The notes under the pieces were generated by a model. The model was not told where the DNA came from, did not search any database, and was given only the letters and a program-made list of their open reading frames with translations. A stretch of 61,232 nt of DNA from Nocardia stercoris (lineage in GTDB: Bacteria; Actinomycetota; Actinomycetes; Mycobacteriales; Mycobacteriaceae): NCBI RefSeq assembly GCF_003696265.1, contig NZ_RFFH01000026.1, positions 1 through 61,232 of the forward strand, read 5' to 3'. Within the stretch, counting starts at the first letter, position 1. The number at the start of each line of letters is the position of its first letter. Position numbers and translations under genes: made by a program. Positions 30,674 through 40,816 of this stretch are shown one piece after another.

Positions 30674-30829
30674 CCGGTCGGCGCCGGCCCGCGCCCGGCC
30701 GACGGTGGTGGTCGTGGTGGTCACCCGGGAATGGTGACAGAAGGCACCGACAAGTCGCCGGGGCTGTCGGCGCCGTCTGTTACCTTCGCAAAATACGACA
30801 AGCCGTACCCCCGGGAGCTGGAGGAATCC

Positions 30830-32518
<1,689 letters not shown>

Positions 32519-32600
32519 CGGCGCAGCCGACCACCCGGCCGGCGAGTGCACGGCCGGATCGATGCTGCCCGGCTCGGCCGATCGGCGCCGACTCGGCCGG

Positions 32601-34025
32601 TCAGTGCAGCGGCGGAGCCGAGATGCCCATCGCCGCGACCCGGTGCCGCACCGCGAACCACCCGCCCACCAGCGCCGGGACCAGCACCACCAGGCTCGCC
32701 ACGGTCCAGGTGCCGACGGGGTGGTCGAAAGCCATGAGCACCAACACGATTCCCAGGAACGCCAGCGTCGCGATCCCGGTCCAGGGTGCGCCCGGCATCC
32801 GGAAGTCGGGCCGCTCGATCTCCCCGCGCCGCCACAACCGCCACATCTGCAGCTGACAGGCCACGATCGTGGCCCAGGACGCGAGGATACCGAGCGCGGC
32901 GATATTCAGCACGATCTCGAAGGCCTCCGAGGGGACCACATAGTTGAGGCCCACCCCGCACAGCGCGATGCCGCTGGTCAACAGGATGCCGCCGTAGGGA
33001 ACACCGAAGCGGTTCATCCGCGCGGTGAACGCCGGGGCGCTGCCGCTCATCGCCATCGAGCGCAGGATGCGGCCGGTGGAATACAGCCCGGAGTTCAGGC
33101 TCGACAGCGCGGCGGTCAGCACGACGAAGTTCATGATCGAACCGGTATGCGCCACACCCAGTCTCGAGAAGAAGGTGACGAACGGGCTCTCGTGTTCGGA
33201 GTAGGCGGTGTACGGCAGCAGCACTGCCAGCAGCAGCAGCGACCCCACGTAGAAGACCGCGATCCGCACGATCACCGCGTTGATCGCCCGCGGCAGGATC
33301 TTGCGCGCGTCCTGCGTCTCCCCCGCCGCGGTGCCGACCATTTCCACCGCGGCATAGGCGAACACCACCCCGGAGGTGACGGTTACCAGCGGCAGCAGCC
33401 CGGTCGGGAACCAGCCGCCGTGCGCCGAAACCACCGACAGCCCGGTGGGTTCGGTGCCCACGTGCCCGCGGGCCACCAGGAACACCGTGCCGATACCGAT
33501 GAACGACAGCAGCGCCACCACTTTCACCAGCGCGGCCCAGAACTCGATCTCCCCGAACAGCGACACCGACATCATGTTGGCGGCCAGCACGACCAGCAGC
33601 GCGGTCAGCGCCATCGTCCATTGCGGCAGGTGCTGGAAGGCGCCCCAGTACTTCAGGTAGGTGGCGATGGCGGTGCTGTCCACGATCCCGGTCATCGACC
33701 AGTTCAGGAAGTACATCCAGCCGGCGACGAAAGCGGCCTTCTCCCCGAAGAATTCGCGCGCATACGACACGAACGAGCCCGAGGACGGCCGGTGCAGCAC
33801 CAGCTCACCGAGCGCCCGCAGGATCAGGAAGACGAACGCGCCGCACAGCAGGTACACCAGGAACAGCCCCGGCCCGGCCTTGGCGAGCCGCCCGCCCGCG
33901 CCGAGGAACAGGCCCGTGCCGATCGCGCCACCGATCGCCATCATCTTCACCTGCCGCGGATGCAGGCCCTTGTGATAGCCGGCGTCCTCCGCTTCCAGGC
34001 GTGCTTCCCGCTGAACGTCGGTCAT
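32601..34025 (-). CDS. ansP: Amino-acid permease, AnsP-like (L-asparagine)
   Basis: 474 aa with about 12 hydrophobic segments, an APC-superfamily transporter. The N-terminus YHKGLHPRQVKMMAIGGAIG followed by TGLFLGAGGRLAKAGPGLFL is the substrate-binding first helix, and ALGELVLHRPSSGSFVSYAR is characteristic of the AnsP/GabP group; the whole sequence resembles mycobacterial AnsP. ATG 34025 starts the conserved polar N-terminus. It should import L-asparagine or a related amino acid with protons. The exact substrate is inferred from resemblance. Confidence 0.85.
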   Translation of the reverse strand: MTDVQREARLEAEDAGYHKGLHPRQVKMMAIGGAIGTGLFLGAGGRLAKAGPGLFLVYLLCGAFVFLILRALGELVLHRPSSGSFVSYAREFFGEKAAFVAGWMYFLNWSMTGIVDSTAIATYLKYWGAFQHLPQWTMALTALLVVLAANMMSVSLFGEIEFWAALVKVVALLSFIGIGTVFLVARGHVGTEPTGLSVVSAHGGWFPTGLLPLVTVTSGVVFAYAAVEMVGTAAGETQDARKILPRAINAVIVRIAVFYVGSLLLLAVLLPYTAYSEHESPFVTFFSRLGVAHTGSIMNFVVLTAALSSLNSGLYSTGRILRSMAMSGSAPAFTARMNRFGVPYGGILLTSGIALCGVGLNYVVPSEAFEIVLNIAALGILASWATIVACQLQMWRLWRRGEIERPDFRMPGAPWTGIATLAFLGIVLVLMAFDHPVGTWTVASLVVLVPALVGGWFAVRHRVAAMGISAPPLH

Positions 34026-34132
34026 GACCACTGGCCCTTCGCGATCGGTGGAACGCGACAACTACAGACGAGCCTGCGGCACCGGTGAACGGCGGGACTC
34101 CGCAGTGTTCCCAGGCTAGCCCGGGCGCGGAC

Positions 34133-34669
34133 TCAGCTGTTGGGGATGGACAGCTGGAAGGCGGGCTTGTCGCCGCTCACCGACGACACGCTGAGCGAGA
34201 CCTTCACGGTCTTGCCGGTCGAATCGGTGACCACACAGGGACGCACGCTCGCGGGCGCGGCCTTCTGCAGGCCCACGCACGCCACCTTGGTCGCGTCGGC
34301 GTCGGTGAACATCTTGTACAGCGTGGCCACATTGGCGTTGGCGTCGGCGACGCTGATCATGGGGTCGACGAAGGCCGCGTTCAGGTCGGCGTTGCCGTCG
34401 TGCACCTTGGCGACGGTGACGGTGGCCGGCCAGGCCGTCCCGGCGCCGTCGGTGATCGTGCACTTCACCGCGGAACCCTCCTGCGCGACGACGGTTCCGT
34501 CGCAGGTGCCCTTCGGCATCGCCACCCCGGCGTACTGCTGGTACAGGTTCGTCAGTGCGGGCTGCAGGTTCTGCGCCGGAATCTGCGCGGGCGCCGAGGA
34601 GGAGGACGACGAGCACCCCGCGAGCAGGATCGGCAGAGCCGCCACGGAGAGAAGCAAGCCACGACGCAT
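34133..34669 (-). CDS. Lipoprotein with two DUF4333-like repeats
   Basis: 178 aa from ATG 34669. The signal peptide ends in lipobox ILLAGC at about residue 18, followed by a Ser run. The mature part contains two related segments, each with a Cys pair and a strand-rich core: TCDGTVVAQEGSAVKCTITD, then ACVGLQKAAPASVRPCVVTD with TVKVSLSVSSV. This is the pattern of DUF4333/mycobacterial lipoprotein domains. It lies where mycobacteria have lprH, beside the PH-domain gene, so it may be its counterpart. Function unknown. Confidence 0.75.
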   Translation of the reverse strand: MRRGLLLSVAALPILLAGCSSSSSSAPAQIPAQNLQPALTNLYQQYAGVAMPKGTCDGTVVAQEGSAVKCTITDGAGTAWPATVTVAKVHDGNADLNAAFVDPMISVADANANVATLYKMFTDADATKVACVGLQKAAPASVRPCVVTDSTGKTVKVSLSVSSVSGDKPAFQLSIPNS

Positions 34670-34777
34670 GGACACAACACCCTTCGAGTGTCGGGCGGCC
34701 GGCGACCGCCCGGAATCGGATCTGTGCAGTGCTATCACACTCGTGCCCGCTGGTGCCATCGGATCGGACCGACCGGC

Positions 34778-35248
34778 CTATTCCGTGCCCGTGTAGTGGG
34801 CACCCAGCTTCCGGAAGGTCGCCATCGCCTGAGCCGCGTACTCACCGTCGTTGGCGCGGATCGCCATCAGCGGCGCGTATTCGTCACCGACCAATTCGAG
34901 TCGCGCCCAACGCTTCTGCTCCGGGAAAGACACCCCGCGGATGTCGGGCCAAGCGAACAGGTCGGTGCCCGCGAGGTTGCGCACCTCGACACCGCGCGCG
35001 CCGACGCGGACCCGTGGGCGGGCCAGGACCAGGACGCCGCCGGCGATGAGCAGGCCCAGCAGCACGACCGCGCCCTGGTCGGCGACCCGGAAGTTCACGC
35101 CGGTGGTCTGGTGCGAGCTCAATAGTCCCGCGACCAGGAACGCGACCGCGATCAGCGCGGCGACGATCCGGATCCGCAGCGTCGCCCGCCGCGGCCGCAC
35201 CACCAGATCCCAGTCGCCGGTGGTCTGCTCGGTGGCCACCGCGCTCAC
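34778..35248 (-). CDS. Membrane protein with bacterial PH domain (Rv1417-like)
   Basis: 156 aa from GTG 35248, which overlaps the ribH stop (GTGA). Two membrane segments at about 27-45 and 59-76 are followed by a PH-like domain: RVRVGARGVEVRNLAGTDLF, AWPDIRGVSFPEQKRWARLE, MAIRANDGEYAAQAM. Homologues sit after ribH in mycobacteria (Rv1417). Despite the coupling to riboflavin synthesis no role there is known. Confidence 0.85.
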   Translation of the reverse strand: MSAVATEQTTGDWDLVVRPRRATLRIRIVAALIAVAFLVAGLLSSHQTTGVNFRVADQGAVVLLGLLIAGGVLVLARPRVRVGARGVEVRNLAGTDLFAWPDIRGVSFPEQKRWARLELVGDEYAPLMAIRANDGEYAAQAMATFRKLGAHYTGTE

Positions 35249-35724
35249 ACCGCCGCCCGCAGGGCGCGCAGGGTGAGGGCGGCGTCCAGGGCCGCCGCGC
35301 ACGCCTGTTCGCCCTTGTCCTCCACCGAGCCCGGCAGGCCGGCGCGGGCCAGCGCCTGCTGTTCGGTGTTCACGGTGAGCACGCCGTTGGTGACCGGGGT
35401 GCCCTCGTCCAGCGAGACCCGGGTCAGCCCGGCGGTCACCGCGTCGCAGACGTAGTCGAAATGCGGTGTCTCACCACGGATCACGACGCCCAGCGCCACG
35501 ACGGCGTCGTGTGTGCGGGCCAGCGTCTGCGCCACCACGGGCAGCTCCATCGCACCCGCGCAGCGGACCATGGTGATCTCGGCGACGCCGGAGGCCTTCG
35601 CCGTGCGCTCGGCACCGGCGACCAGGGCGTCGCAGATGGTGGTGTGCCAGCGGGAGGCGACCACGGCCAGTTTCAGGTCCTTGGCTTCGGTGAGCGCGAA
35701 GGTGGGAACGCCGGTGCCACTCAT
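35245..35724 (-). CDS. ribH: 6,7-dimethyl-8-ribityllumazine synthase
   Basis: 159 aa. Condenses the ribitylaminouracil intermediate with dihydroxybutanone phosphate to give lumazine, the penultimate riboflavin step. Visible: LAVVASRWHTTICDALVAGA, RCAGAMELPVVAQTL, VVALGVVIRGETPHFDYV with the catalytic His region, and PVTNGVLTVNTEQQALARAG. It is 34 bases downstream of ribBA and overlaps the PH-domain gene. Confidence 0.97.
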   Translation of the reverse strand: MSGTGVPTFALTEAKDLKLAVVASRWHTTICDALVAGAERTAKASGVAEITMVRCAGAMELPVVAQTLARTHDAVVALGVVIRGETPHFDYVCDAVTAGLTRVSLDEGTPVTNGVLTVNTEQQALARAGLPGSVEDKGEQACAAALDAALTLRALRAAV

Positions 35725-35758
35725 GAATGTTCCTTTCCGGCCGCGTCCGCGCGGCAGG

Positions 35759-37015
35759 TCACTGTGCCGTTTCGCCGAGGTCCAGGTCGTCGAGCCCGAC
35801 CAGGTCGTGGCCCATCCGATCGCGCTTGGTCCGCAGGTAGCGCAGGTTCTCGGCGTTGGCGCGCACCGGCATCGGGACCCGTTCGGTGATCGAGAGGCCG
35901 TAGCCGTCGAGGCCGACCCGCTTGGCGGGGTTGTTGGTGAGCAGCCGCATCGAGCTGATGCCGAGGTCGACCAGGATCTGGGCGCCGGTGCCGTAGTCGC
36001 GGGCGTCGGCGGGCAGGCCGAGTTCGATATTGGCGTCGACGGTGTCGTGCCCGTCGTCCTGCAGCTGGTAGGCCTGCAGCTTGTGCATCAGGCCGATGCC
36101 GCGGCCCTCGTGCCCGCGCATGTACAGCACGACGCCGCGGCCTTCCTTGGCCACCATCTCGAGCGCCGCTTCCAGTTGCGGGCCGCAGTCGCAGCGCAGC
36201 GACCCGAACACGTCACCGGTGAGGCACTCGGAGTGCACGCGCACCAGCACGTCGGAGCCGGAGCCGTCCGGCCCGGCGATGTCGCCCATGACCAGGGCGA
36301 CGTGCTCGACGTCGTCGTAGATGGTCTTGTAGCCGACGGCCCGGAACTCGCCGTGCGGGGTGGGGATGCGGGCCTCGGCGATCCGGTCGACCTGCTTCTC
36401 GTTCTTGCGGCGCCAGGCGATCATGTCGGCGATCGAGATCAGCGACAGCTCGTGTTCGTCGGCGAAGATGCGCAGCTCCTCGGTGCGCGCCATATCGCCT
36501 TCGTTCTTCTGGCTGACGATCTCGCAGATCACGCCGGCGGGCTCGAGGCCGGCCATCCGGGCCAGGTCGACCGCGGCCTCGGTGTGGCCGGGGCGGCGCA
36601 GTACGCCACCGTCCTTGGCGCGCAGCGGGACCACGTGACCGGGCCGGGTGAAGTCGCCGGCGCCGGCCTTCGGGTCGGCGAGCAGCCGCATCGTGGTGGC
36701 GCGGTCGGCGGCGGAGATTCCGGTGCTGACGCCCTCGCGGGCGTCGACGGCGACGGTGTAGGCGGTGCCGTGCTTGTCCTGGTTTACCGCGTACATGGGC
36801 GGCAGCGCGAGACGGTCGCAGTCGGCGCCGGTCAGCGGCACACAGATGTAGCCGGAGGTGTAGCGGATCATGAACGCCACCAGCTCCGGGGTGGCTTTCT
36901 CGGCAGCGAAGATGAGGTCGCCCTCGTTCTCGCGTCCCTCGTCGTCGACGACCACGACCGCCTTACCGGCGGCGATGTCGGCGATCGCGCGTTCGATGCT
37001 GTCGAACCTGGTCAC
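35759..37015 (-). CDS. ribBA: Bifunctional DHBP synthase / GTP cyclohydrolase II
   Basis: 418 aa. Residues about 1-205 are 3,4-dihydroxy-2-butanone 4-phosphate synthase (VVVVDDEGRENEGDLIFAAE, GDFTRPGHVVPL, RPGHTEAAVDLARMAG), making the four-carbon unit of riboflavin. Residues about 206-405 are GTP cyclohydrolase II with the zinc ligands in CLTGDVFGSLRCDCGPQ and the catalytic region YMRGHEGRGIGLMHKLQAY. Both active sites appear intact. It lies 126 bases downstream of ribE; this gap contains two similar GCCCTA(T/C)TG-type segments but no recognisable riboswitch. Confidence 0.97.
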   Translation of the reverse strand: MTRFDSIERAIADIAAGKAVVVVDDEGRENEGDLIFAAEKATPELVAFMIRYTSGYICVPLTGADCDRLALPPMYAVNQDKHGTAYTVAVDAREGVSTGISAADRATTMRLLADPKAGAGDFTRPGHVVPLRAKDGGVLRRPGHTEAAVDLARMAGLEPAGVICEIVSQKNEGDMARTEELRIFADEHELSLISIADMIAWRRKNEKQVDRIAEARIPTPHGEFRAVGYKTIYDDVEHVALVMGDIAGPDGSGSDVLVRVHSECLTGDVFGSLRCDCGPQLEAALEMVAKEGRGVVLYMRGHEGRGIGLMHKLQAYQLQDDGHDTVDANIELGLPADARDYGTGAQILVDLGISSMRLLTNNPAKRVGLDGYGLSITERVPMPVRANAENLRYLRTKRDRMGHDLVGLDDLDLGETAQ

Positions 37016-37141
37016 GTCTGTCTGTGCTCCATCTCGAATCGGCTGTTCCTACAGTACGGCGTGCCGTTCGCCCTATTGTCGGGCGGCACCACTGCCCTAC
37101 TGCCGGGCGCGTCCCGCCCAGTGGCCGGACGCGTCCGTGCG

Positions 37142-37768
37142 CTACTGCTGGGTGGCGTCTCCGCCGCGCTGCTGCAGCCGCTCGACGTACTTGGCGATGA
37201 TGTCGACTTCCAGGTTGACGACCGTCCCCACCGGCGAGGCGCCGAGGGTGGTGAGTTCCTGGGTGGTCGGGATCAGCGATACCTCGAACCAGTCCCCCTG
37301 CCCGGGCTCGGCACCGAGGCCGGAGACCGTGAGCGAGATGCCGTCGACGGTGATCGAGCCCTTCTCGACGACGTAGCGGGCCAGCCGGTCGGGCAGCGAG
37401 ACCCGGACCACCTCCCACTTGTCCTGCGGGGAGCGGGACAGCACGGTCCCGGTGCCGTCGACGTGTCCCTGCACGATGTGACCGCCGAGCCGGCTGTCCA
37501 CCGCGGCCGCGCGCTCGAGGTTGACGCGGGCGCCGACACCGAGCCCGCCGATGCTGGACCGGTTCAGCGTCTCGCCCATGACGTCGGTGGTGAAGGCGTT
37601 TCCGTCCACGACGTCCACGACGGTCAGGCAGACACCGTTGACCGCGATCGAGTCGCCGTGTTTGGCGTCGGAGACGACCACCGGACCGCGAATGGTGAGG
37701 CGAGCCGCGTCGCTGCTCTCCTCGGCCGCGACGATCTCGCCGAGTTCCTCGACGATCCCTGTGAACAT
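37142..37768 (-). CDS. ribE: Riboflavin synthase, alpha subunit
   Basis: 208 aa. Dismutates two lumazine molecules to riboflavin. The protein is two lumazine-binding barrels in tandem: MFTGIVEELGEIVAAEE with SIAVNGVCLTVVDV and TDVMGETLNRSSIGGL in the first, and GGHIVQGHVDGTGTVLSRS with SITVDGISLTVSGL in the second. No FMN riboswitch is apparent in the 160 bases upstream, and ribD, its usual neighbour in mycobacteria, is missing. Confidence 0.96.
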   Translation of the reverse strand: MFTGIVEELGEIVAAEESSDAARLTIRGPVVVSDAKHGDSIAVNGVCLTVVDVVDGNAFTTDVMGETLNRSSIGGLGVGARVNLERAAAVDSRLGGHIVQGHVDGTGTVLSRSPQDKWEVVRVSLPDRLARYVVEKGSITVDGISLTVSGLGAEPGQGDWFEVSLIPTTQELTTLGASPVGTVVNLEVDIIAKYVERLQQRGGDATQQ

Positions 37769-37929
37769 GTGCCCGCGTCTCCTGTTCTGCTGCCTGGTCC
37801 GGTGCCCGCGCTCGCTGGTCCGGGCGGGTGGGCGCTGCCCTCACCGTGCGCCAACCATCCGGTCCGCGGCATTGTTCCCGGACGACGGCCGGGCCCGGCT
37901 ACCGAATTCGCCCGGTTTCCCCGGTCAGG

Positions 37930-38616
37930 TTAGCTCAGCCGCGCGGCGATCTTCTGCGCAGTCTCCTTGGCGGAGCCGGGGTTCTGACCGGTGATCAGGT
38001 TGCCGTCGACGACGGTGTAGGAGACGAAGGGCAGCATGGCCTTCTCGTAGTGGGCGCCGCGTTTCTTCATCTCGGCCTCGGCGTTGTAGGGCACGAGTTT
38101 GTCGACTCGGGCGAGAACTTCCTCCTGCCAAGCGAATCCGGTGAGGTTGCGGTCGGCCACGAGCAGCGAGCCATCGGAGAGGCGGGTGTTCAGCAGTCCG
38201 CAATAGCCGTGGCAGACCGAGGCGACGATGCCACCGCGTTCGAAGATCTCGCGGGTGATGCGCTGCAGCCCGGCGCTGTCGGGGAAGTCGTACATCACGG
38301 CGTGGCCGCCGGTGAAGTAGACGGCGTCGAAGTCGGCGGCGTCGATGTGGTCGGGGTCGGCGGTGTTCTCGAGCAGTGCCATGCGCGCCGGGTCGGCCCG
38401 CCACGCCTTCGCGGTCCGGCCGTAACTGGGGAACTTCAGTGACCGCGGTTCCAGTGGCACGTGCCCGCCCGCGGGGCTGACGAGGGTCTGTTCGAAGCCG
38501 TGTTCTTCGAAGACCTGCCAGGCGTGGGTGAGTTCGGACAGCCACAGGCCGGTGGGATGCGACGGGTCGTCGTAGTGCCCGACATTGGTGACGACGTTCA
38601 GAATGCGCTTGGTCAT
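37930..38616 (-). CDS. DJ-1/PfpI (class I glutamine amidotransferase-like) protein
   Basis: 228 aa. NVGHYDDPSHPTGLWLSELT at the N-terminus, FDAVYFTGGHAVMYDFPDS in the middle and the nucleophile elbow GGIVASVCHGYCGLLN with the conserved Cys identify the HchA/DJ-1 group. Members act as chaperones, glyoxalases or amidases on damaged thiol and carbonyl compounds; which applies cannot be told. Single gene occupying the place of the missing ribD/lprG genes. Confidence 0.88.
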   Translation of the reverse strand: MTKRILNVVTNVGHYDDPSHPTGLWLSELTHAWQVFEEHGFEQTLVSPAGGHVPLEPRSLKFPSYGRTAKAWRADPARMALLENTADPDHIDAADFDAVYFTGGHAVMYDFPDSAGLQRITREIFERGGIVASVCHGYCGLLNTRLSDGSLLVADRNLTGFAWQEEVLARVDKLVPYNAEAEMKKRGAHYEKAMLPFVSYTVVDGNLITGQNPGSAKETAQKIAARLS

Positions 38617-39104
38617 GGTAAAACCGGCCTTCCGGGATGGTCGAGGGCTGTGTGCGGCGACTTGACCGGCACTTCGGTCAAGGGCCCTGAAAAGTTCTCA
38701 CAATCGATACCGGAAAATACATCGATGTCATTCGAGAAACTATTCGGTAAACAGGACCGCTGCTCCGACAAATTTGTCGTATCGTGCATTTTCGAGACCC
38801 GATCGGCCTCGCTTGCAACCACTCCGGTAATCATCCCGCCCGTAGCGGCCGGATAGTAGTACCCACCGGACGACGCGCTCACACTACAAGCTTGCGTCGC
38901 CGCCGGGTGGGCCGCAGAATTGTTACGAAGTCGTCTTTTCCGAGCTCGAGTTCCGCCCGACGCCGTCCGGTGCAGAACATTCCGCACCACGCCGTCGTCC
39001 CAGTTCGAGCACCCGCCGAGAAGCCACCACCAGCTCCCCGGACCGAGAGGTGATACCCGCACGGGTACGCATTGCGCGCCCGCCGACACTCCTGAGAGGT
39101 ATGC
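38617..39104. other. Intergenic stretch, no gene supported
   Basis: 488 bases, by eye less GC-rich than its surroundings. The open frame on the minus strand (38613-39089) overlaps the DJ-1 start and lacks coding character. The region contains a perfect palindrome at 38766-38779. It probably carries divergent promoters for the DJ-1 gene and the 39105 gene. Confidence 0.5.
38766..38779. promoter_or_regulatory. Perfect 14-bp palindrome, possible operator
   Basis: CGACAAATTTGTCG is fully self-complementary and stands about 150 bases upstream of the DJ-1 gene start in less GC-rich DNA. Such a site suits a dimeric repressor. No regulator gene is adjacent. Confidence 0.35.
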
Positions 39105-39575
39105 GTGACGACATTATTCGATTCGACACTGGAGGTTCGCTGTGTTCAATATCGCCGCGAATTCCATCTCGCGGCATCGATCGACCCGGCGTCACGCCAC
39201 ATTTTGTTGGAGATAGGCCCACGTTTCGGCGCGATCACCATGCCGGCCGAACTCGGCGAGCGGGTGCAGCAGCGGCTCACCGACACCGGAATCGCCGGGC
39301 CGGTCGTGCACCATCCGCGCGCCCGCCGCTGGACCTTCCTCACCCTCGCGCCGCGCCCGGGCACCCTCACCAAGGCGGTCACCGCGGAACTGTTCCGGCT
39401 GTACGCGACGGTGGCGTGTCCGGGCAGTCAGGTGGTGCTGCCGTCCGCCGACGACGAGCGCACCGGCTACCGCACCTGGGTGCAGGCACCCGAGACCGCC
39501 GACACCGTGCCGGCGCTGGAAGAGGTCCTGATCGCCACCACCGCGGTCTGTGGCCGCAAAGTCCCGATGCACTGA
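39105..39575 (+). CDS. Uncharacterised 156-aa protein
   Basis: GTG 39105 is used, with GAGAGG about seven bases upstream. The sequence includes RREFHLAASIDPASRHILLE, ARRWTFLTLAPRP, LFRLYATVACPGSQVVLPS and GYRTWVQAPET; it looks like a compact cytosolic alpha/beta protein. I recognise no family or catalytic motif, though the spread of residues suggests a real gene. It converges on rpe with a strong hairpin between them. Confidence 0.6.
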   Translation: MTTLFDSTLEVRCVQYRREFHLAASIDPASRHILLEIGPRFGAITMPAELGERVQQRLTDTGIAGPVVHHPRARRWTFLTLAPRPGTLTKAVTAELFRLYATVACPGSQVVLPSADDERTGYRTWVQAPETADTVPALEEVLIATTAVCGRKVPMH

Positions 39576-39581
39576 CCGGCC

Positions 39582-39607
39582 GGTCCCGGGGGCGCCGCCC
39601 CGGGACC
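39582..39607. terminator. Bidirectional hairpin between the 39105 gene and rpe
   Basis: A perfect 10-bp stem (GGTCCCGGGG and complement) with a six-base loop fills the 43-base gap between two convergent stops, so it can serve both transcripts. Confidence 0.7.
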
Positions 39608-39618
39608 CGCGCGGACGG

Positions 39619-40320
39619 CTAGACCAGCCGCTTCTCGGCGTCGGAGGCCAGCAGCCGCAGCTTCTCCACGGTCGCCGACGGGTCGGCGGTGCCGTACACG
39701 GCCGAACCGGCCACGAAGCAGTCCACGCCCGCCTCCGCGGCCTGCTCGATGGTGTTCATGTTGATGCCACCGTCGATCTCCACGACCAGCCGCAGCTCAC
39801 CGGCGTCGACCAGGTTGCGCACGATGCGCGCCTTGTCCAGCACCTGCGGCATGAACGACTGCCCGCCGAAGCCCGGTTCGACGCTCATCACCAGCAGCGT
39901 GTCGAAGTGCTTGAGGATCTCCAGGTAGGGCTCGATCGGGGTGTTCGGCTTCACCGACAGCCCCGCCTTCGCGCCCGCCGCGCGGATATCGCGAGCGACC
40001 GCGACCGGGTCGTCGGTGGCCTCGGCGTGGAAGGTGACGTTGTACGCGCCGGCCTCGGCGTACGGCGGCGCCCAGCGGGCCGGGTCCTCGATCATCAGGT
40101 GGCAGTCGAGCGGGATGTCGGTCGCCTTCAGCAGGCTCTCCACGATCGGGAGTCCGAGCGTGAGATTCGGCACGAAATGGTTGTCCATGACATCGACGTG
40201 CAGCCAATCCGCGGTCGCCACGGCGCGGGCTTCGTCTGCGAGCCGGGCGAAGTCGGCGGACAGGATGGACGGTGCGATCATCGGCGACGGCCGGTCGAAA
40301 TGCGAGTGCGAGGTGGACAC
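39619..40320 (-). CDS. rpe: Ribulose-phosphate 3-epimerase
   Basis: 233 aa from GTG 40320; ATG 40281 is an alternative that removes 13 poorly conserved residues. Interconverts ribulose and xylulose 5-phosphates in the pentose phosphate pathway. Family motifs: IAPSILSADFARLADEARAV, WLHVDVMDNHFVPNLTLG, DCHLMIEDPARWAPPYAEAG, VMSVEPGFGGQSFMP and VVEIDGGINMNTIEQAAEAG. In mycobacteria rsmB lies directly before rpe; here 13.8 kb separates them. Confidence 0.96.
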   Translation of the reverse strand: MSTSHSHFDRPSPMIAPSILSADFARLADEARAVATADWLHVDVMDNHFVPNLTLGLPIVESLLKATDIPLDCHLMIEDPARWAPPYAEAGAYNVTFHAEATDDPVAVARDIRAAGAKAGLSVKPNTPIEPYLEILKHFDTLLVMSVEPGFGGQSFMPQVLDKARIVRNLVDAGELRLVVEIDGGINMNTIEQAAEAGVDCFVAGSAVYGTADPSATVEKLRLLASDAEKRLV

Positions 40321-40358
40321 CGCCGCAGTGTAGCCGGGGGCCCGAACGGCCGATCGAC

Positions 40359-40383
40359 GGTTGCCGCTCCCCGAAGTGGGTAG
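40359..40383 (+). promoter_or_regulatory. SigF-type promoter upstream of rsbW-sigF
   Basis: GGTTG at 40359-40363 and GGGTAG at 40378-40383 are 14 bases apart. This resembles the mycobacterial SigF consensus (GTTT about 15-17 GGGTA). Transcription would start near 40390, only a few bases before the rsbW start, giving an almost leaderless mRNA and autoregulation of sigF. Confidence 0.55.
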
Positions 40384-40402
40384 CCTTCTTAGCGTGATCA
40401 AC

Positions 40403-40816
40403 ATGTCGGCGGAACCTGGACTGCGCGGCGCGCCGGTCGAGATCGGGGTGGCGGCCGCGGTGTCGCAGTTGCCCATCGTGCGCGGCCTGGCCGAGACCCT
40501 GGTCCTGCTCAGCGATTTCACTCTCGACGAGGTGGCCGATATCCGGCTGGCCGTCGACGAGGCGTGCTCGACCCTCATCGCGCTGGCGGCGCCGGATTCG
40601 ACGCTGTGCTGCCGGTTCGTGGTGGGCGAGCAGGAGTTGCTGGTGCGGGTGTCGGGGGTCGCGGCCGTGACCGGACTACCGGATCAGCACAGCTTCGGCT
40701 GGCATGTGCTGCGGACCCTCACCGACGAGGTGTTCGCCACCCAGGATCCGTTCGACCAGGCCAGCGCCGGATATCCCACCACCGTAGAGTTCCGGCGGGT
40801 CCGGGGGAAGATCTAG
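40403..40816 (+). CDS. rsbW: Anti-sigma-F factor (RsbW/UsfX-like serine kinase)
   Basis: 137 aa from ATG 40403; GTG 40394 is equally possible. It is a GHKL-type ATPase of the RsbW/UsfX family: LLSDFTLDEVADIRLAVDEA CS holds the N-box Asn-region equivalent, and SFGWHVLRTLTDEVFA the C-terminal ATP-lid part. The Gly-rich lid is degenerate, as in mycobacterial UsfX. It should bind and hold SigF inactive. The stop overlaps the sigF start by one base (TAGTG), so the pair is made in step, as is usual for sigma/anti-sigma pairs. Confidence 0.85.
   Translation: MSAEPGLRGAPVEIGVAAAVSQLPIVRGLAETLVLLSDFTLDEVADIRLAVDEACSTLIALAAPDSTLCCRFVVGEQELLVRVSGVAAVTGLPDQHSFGWHVLRTLTDEVFATQDPFDQASAGYPTTVEFRRVRGKI

Noticed and set aside
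37016..37929. FMN riboswitch before the riboflavin genes
   Set aside because: None of the conserved FMN-element blocks are visible before ribE or between ribE and ribBA.
38613..39089. 158-codon minus-strand frame upstream of the DJ-1 gene
   Set aside because: No coding character and it overlaps the DJ-1 start and the candidate palindrome.
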